In this document: positions 59,640 through 64,000 of the stretch, one piece after another
Layout: each line of letters begins with the position of its first letter
How positions within the stretch are numbered: the first letter of the stretch is position 1
Assembly (NCBI GenBank): GCA_011037195.1
Contig: JAAEAF010003173.1
Span: forward strand, 1-64,000
DNA length: 64,000 nt
Reading direction: 5' to 3'
Origin: Triatoma infestans
Lineage: Eukaryota; Arthropoda; Insecta; Hemiptera; Reduviidae
Translations under genes and position numbers: made by a program
The notes under the pieces: generated by a model
What the model was told of the DNA's origin: nothing
The model's input: the letters and a program-made list of their open reading frames with translations, nothing else
The model's database searches: none

Positions 59640-61744
59640 AACGTTTATAATTGCTAATAAAACATATTATTTAAACAATATGAGTCTCATACACTTTTAT
59701 TTTTACCAAAACTTGTCCATACTAGTACGAATGCAATATTATTTATAGTAATTATAAGGTTACTTAATCCAAGGCCTGAAGAAACATAACCATTTTTACC
59801 ATAGTATTAATGCTAAGATGAAAAAATGTTTTAAGCATCACTGGTTTTACATTCACAAAAAAAAAAAACAAAAAAAACGAGAGAAAATTGCAGTCAATGG
59901 AACATATTAGATTGAGCAATGAAAGGTAGGCCAAAATTATATCAATATCCACTCCCCCTAAAAAAAGATTTTTTTTTTTTGGCGCATCGACTGCTTTGGC
60001 CATTAGCGCTCCTTATGATAGGGATAATTTTTTTCTCCTCGACCCGTGGCCATATGAGCTAGAATGATACATGTTTATCATATTTGGCATCCACACATGT
60101 ACTTCGCCCAAGGTATGGTGGAGCTCTAGGGTATGTTGATCCTCCCTACATATGAGAATTTTATTTGAGAATAAAACCTCTCTTCAAGTTGAAAACTTAA
60201 ATCAAATTGGTTAACAACTGGTTTATTAAAATAGGATTTAAATAAAACTGTTTTAAGTTTAAATTTCTTTTCAAAGAAACTTACATTTCCAGGTAAAAAA
60301 AAAAAAAAATCTTGATATATTTCAGTAGATAAAAATAGAAATAAATTGGTTTGATAATCAAGTATCTAACTAGATAAACTGTATCTATGGATACATTTGA
60401 GTTAATTTTAAAAGTTTTCTGTATTTAAATTCACTGTTTGTTTTCGAAATTTAACATAAACATCTTAATGTCAAGATGGTGGCATATTTCTACAAATTCG
60501 GAAATTTTATTCATGAGTTTAATTGGTCTGGTGAGCAACCACTTAATCTGCACAAAGTTATTACTTCCAAAGAAATAAGTAAAAAATATTATTGGTTTTC
60601 CTTGAAATTATAATTATAACGACCACAATTTAATTTTTTATTATTTGCTAGAATTTGTAGCGCCAAATTCTAGTTAGCGCGATGTACCAAAATTGAGAAG
60701 TTGACCCAAATTTTACTAAATTTTTATTATTAACATCCAATAGATTACAACTACAATGGAAGCAATTCACCTGAGCATACGTGAAAATATTAAAGAGGTA
60801 TGGATGCTTTCTTTTCCAGAAGGTTTATTTTCAACTGGCTTTGAAAATCTGATTAAAACAAGTTAGTATACCAGATTAATTGTAATGCTAAAAAGGAATA
60901 ATGAAGTAATACGGAAATAAATTTTATGTATTTTAACTTAAAGAGTGTTAACGTTTTTAAAATTAATTTAAGCCAGCAAATGTTTTTACATTTCTAAATA
61001 GTGTAGTATTTCAATAATATCAGAGATCTTAGAGTTAAAAAAAGGGTTTAAAATTATATTTCTTAAAAATTCAGAAGTTGGAAGACAGTCTTCCAAAAAT
61101 AGCGCTCATTTGCGAATTCGTTTGACAATAGTCAAACTTATTTTTATACATAGTAACAAATGTAGTATGATTTTATCTTCCTTGTTTATATATTTAGAGA
61201 GAAATCAACTTAGGCCTTTTTTTTTTGAGAAAAAATGTATTCCTAACACCAGCTATAGTAAGAATTTGCATTAGTTTTTTAATTTGTACACTATGAATTT
61301 ATATATCCATTATGCAGCGAATAAAATATTATTCTATCAAAATTAAAAATTATTCTGAACAGAAATTTATCCACAATATTCTCACTTTTATTTTAGTACA
61401 TTCTATCAACAAAAGGAGGCAAAATGCCAGATAGACCTGGCCAAACTCGCAGAGTTTTATAAATAATGAATTACGATTAGTTAAATGATTAAAGAAAAGT
61501 GATCATTCATAAACAGGGAATAAGTTATTAATATGATGAATTATGTAATGTAATGAAGCAATAGTTAATGTTCAATTGTTGTCAACGATCTATCCTGAAT
61601 ACTAATTATGAATGTTTTAATTCACCAGACGAACTGTGAAATATAAATTAAATGGGTTTGGGACATTGTTAAATGGTTTTACAGACATGCTGTCCTACTT
61701 CTGTAGATTTTTTTTTATTAATATAATTTTTTTTTTAAATTTCA
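59640..61744. other. AT-rich region upstream of tetraspan gene 2 exons
   Basis: Upstream exons of the second tetraspan gene may lie here or further left, but none is recognised with confidence. Short frames with splice-like ends occur on the plus strand at 60,744-60,797 (MEAIHLSIRENIKE before GTATGG) and 61,396-61,462 (after TTTTATTTTAG, KMPDRPGQTRRVL then stop); their phases fit each other. Confidence 0.35.
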
Positions 61745-61914
61745 CTGATCAGGTGAATCTTAATTGTTGGCTTATCGACCAGGAAGTTTCCAAAAAAACA
61801 CCAAATAATTTCAAAGTGTTTTTCATTTAAAACCGACGTTTCGGTAAACATTGTTTGCCTTCTTCAGGAACTCTCTGGTCGATAAGCCAACAATTAGTAG
61901 ATACACCTGATCAC
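61745..61914. repeat. inverted repeat enclosing a hammerhead-like motif
   Basis: The left arm (61,745-61,789) with TAATTGTTGGCTTATCGACC AGG and the right arm (61,868-61,914) with CTGGTCGATAAGCCAACAAT TAG are inverted copies. Between them, on the minus strand at 61,870-61,831, lies CCTGAAGAAGGCAAACAATG TTTACC GAAACGTCGG. It ends about 50 bp before the exon at 61,966. Confidence 0.7.
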
Positions 61915-61965
61915 TTCTAACAGCCAACAATTGCTACAATTTGATATAATTTTACTGATTTTTAG

Positions 61966-64000
61966 TAATGAGTGGGATAATTTTTGCAAGAGGTGCAACA
62001 GTACATATTTCTTTAGCTTCTTACTTGCTCATTATTTATCCAATTTTAACGGTAAGTTAATAATAATTGCATAGTTTTTTTATTCTTTTTATTAGACTGG
62101 TAGAATATCAATTATTAATGTCTGAGTTCGAGTGTTAAAATTCAAACATTTGTATAAACTGGAACAGAGCATGGATTTTACTTTCCTTTTACATTTTCAG
62201 TATTACAAATACTCTAGTGTTAGAAATATAATAAAGATTTTGAAAAAATAACATTGAAATTATTTTTATTTAAAATAGAAGGGTATAAATTAGTATAATA
62301 GCTTAATTTGGTCCCTGATAGTTCATTAATTCCAGACATATAGCGAATTCTAGCGATTTTGATTGCAACTTTAGCTAGTTTCTTCTAATTCTTTCAATGA
62401 GGTATTTATCACTTTATTAATATTATCTGTACTCTAAAAGCATAATTATTAAAAATGATCGGAAATTGTCATTAAATCAATTTAGATCTTATTCATTTTT
62501 TTGTTGAATAAAAGAGCATATTTTTATTATTACTCTTTTTTTTTTTTGTTTTTATTAAGTTAACAGGTCACATTATAATGTTGAAATTAAAACTGTTAAA
62601 TGCTCTTTCTAAAAGAATAATCTGCTGAAAAGTATCTCCCAGAATACAAAAAATATTTAAATATTCCACCTATTTTGGTATAAAATATGTACTTTTAACT
62701 TCAATATTATTCTCCATGTTATTCCGTATAGTAGTCAACTGTTCTTTTACACATTAATGAAAAATATTACTATTTCATACTATTAACAACTTCAGAAGTT
62801 TTTCCATAACAGCCTGCTTTTAGGCAAAATTAATTCATGCGCCCTTGACATAGAATGAAGGAGGCCATCACAAAAAAAAAAAACTATCAATGTTTCACTG
62901 TATCACGAACCCCCAAGCAGCAGCCTTACTGTTAAGATTCTTGCAATATTATTTTAGATTCTTAATCTAAGAAAAGAATTTTTAAATATTTTTCGTTTTA
63001 AAATTGATTAAAATCGTCATTAAAATGTGTGATAATGAGCTTAAACGAATAAATTAATAATTATGATTGCAGGAAAAACTAAGGATAATGCTTGTCTTAT
63101 GGATGGTAATTGCCGCATTCAGATCTATCCTAATTAATATTATTGTTACTTGCACTGGATTTGTTCTCTGCGCTACATACCCAGAAATTAAACCTGTTTG
63201 TTTTGAATTTGCAATAGCCAAAGCAGTTGAATTGGGTACACAGCTTTTTATTATTCTTGATAAAATAATTAACTCATAAAACACCAAAAGGTTTCTACTC
63301 CTAAGGCAGAAATTTTAGAATACATTTATTTTAGATTTTGTTATTTGAAAAGATAGGGCTGTTTTTTCAGTGAGTTCATTATCAGGAGTCTGAAGCTTCC
63401 CAATCGAACAACAAATTACAGCAATATTTCTTGATAATTGTAACTTGGTTACTAGTGGCAATATCCAGCTTCTCTATTATAGCGAAACTTGTGAGGATAT
63501 CTTTAAATTTCTCATTTGCTGTAAAACAATATGGCACTAACATATTGGAATACAACAGAATTATAATTTTCTATGTTTAAGGCTTTCATAAAAAAATTGC
63601 TTTGAGAATAAGTTATCTCAGTACTTTGCTGGGCTTAAGCAAAAAATATATCTACACTTGTTTCACCTAGCTGATAGAAAAATTGATTCTGAAGTAGCTT
63701 TCATTTTAACATGCTTATGTGTAATAATGTTTATCATTCTGAATTTATTCTTTTCTAAATTATAAAAGTTAATGGAAGCAAGCGTAAGTTGAAATAGTTA
63801 TAGTAAGTTAGCAGTAAGAATAGCTGTACTTAGTCTATCGTAAACATTTAAAAAATTAATTTTATTAGAATTATTAATGAAATATAGGAAGTTAAATCCT
63901 CAAATAAAATTCTATTGTTATTTGCAGCTTGTTCAATTTACATGTGGGTGAATGTAAACGATTTCTATCATGTACTTAGAGGAAAACTGCGTCATGTATC
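61966..64000 (+). CDS. small tetraspan membrane protein, gene 2 (3' exons, runs off the window)
   Basis: Three exons: 61966-62051, 63073-63235 and 63928-64000 (open to the edge). They read V-MSGIIFARGATVHISLAS..., EKLRIMLVLWMVIAAFRSIL and a second hydrophobic stretch (INIIVTCTGFVLCATY), then AVEL-A-CSIYMWVNVNDFYHVLRG. Each junction has the same phase as exons 3, 4 and 5 of the minus-strand tetraspan gene: a Val codon split 1+2, phase 0, and an Ala codon split 1+2. The hydrophobic segments and the closing YMW-x5-FY also align with that gene, so the two are paralogues. The longer open frame to the TAA at 63,279 reads past the GGTACA donor. Exons 1 and 2 were not found. Confidence 0.65.

Noticed and set aside
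63067..63279. 70-aa frame read as a complete small protein
   Set aside because: Splice sites at 63,073 and 63,235 give phases that match the paralogous tetraspan gene, so the stop at 63,279 is intronic.
1..64000. CRISPR arrays, prokaryotic operons or phage genes
   Set aside because: Nothing of the kind is present; repeats are transposon-derived and genes are spliced eukaryotic ones.

Overview
The window is eukaryotic nuclear DNA: AT-rich, with spliceosomal introns and many decayed transposons. The host proteins (outer-arm axonemal dynein heavy chain, TRDMT1/Dnmt2, Mediator subunit 31, arthropod-type small tetraspans) suggest an arthropod. A chelicerate such as a spider is my guess, but nothing in the sequence fixes this.

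Layout. (1) 1-22,645, + strand: the 3' part of a DNAH9/11/17-type dynein heavy chain. I placed 24 exons from the stalk to the stop codon, and the frame is kept through every junction (1361 codons plus stop). Its introns hold a 139-bp hairpin, a tRNA-type SINE, a fossil LINE, a near-complete 5-kb I/R1-type LINE with a 13-bp target duplication, and a SINE split by a PIF/Harbinger element. (2) 24,081-25,348, - strand: TRDMT1 in four exons, one intron being GC-AG. (3) 25,692-26,099, + strand: intronless MED31, head to head with TRDMT1 across a 343-bp shared promoter. (4) 28.5-34.1 kb: a Tc1 transposase pseudogene, a LINE tail, and three tandem 210-bp units. (5) 36,625-38,977, - strand: a complete five-exon tetraspan gene (161 aa). 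(6) 39-61 kb: mostly transposon debris (BEL/Pao gag-protease, R2-like LINE 3' ends, SINEs, and many copies of a repeat with hairpin ends) in very AT-rich DNA. (7) 61,966-64,000+, + strand: the 3' exons of a second tetraspan gene with the same exon phases as the first.

The host genes do not form one pathway: the dynein is for motile axonemes, TRDMT1 for tRNA methylation, MED31 for RNA polymerase II transcription, and the tetraspans for membranes. The least explained material is a dispersed repeat of about 1 kb with subterminal inverted repeats, end hairpins and internal tandem units (Helentron/HINE-like), and a hammerhead-like motif seen four times near inverted repeats.
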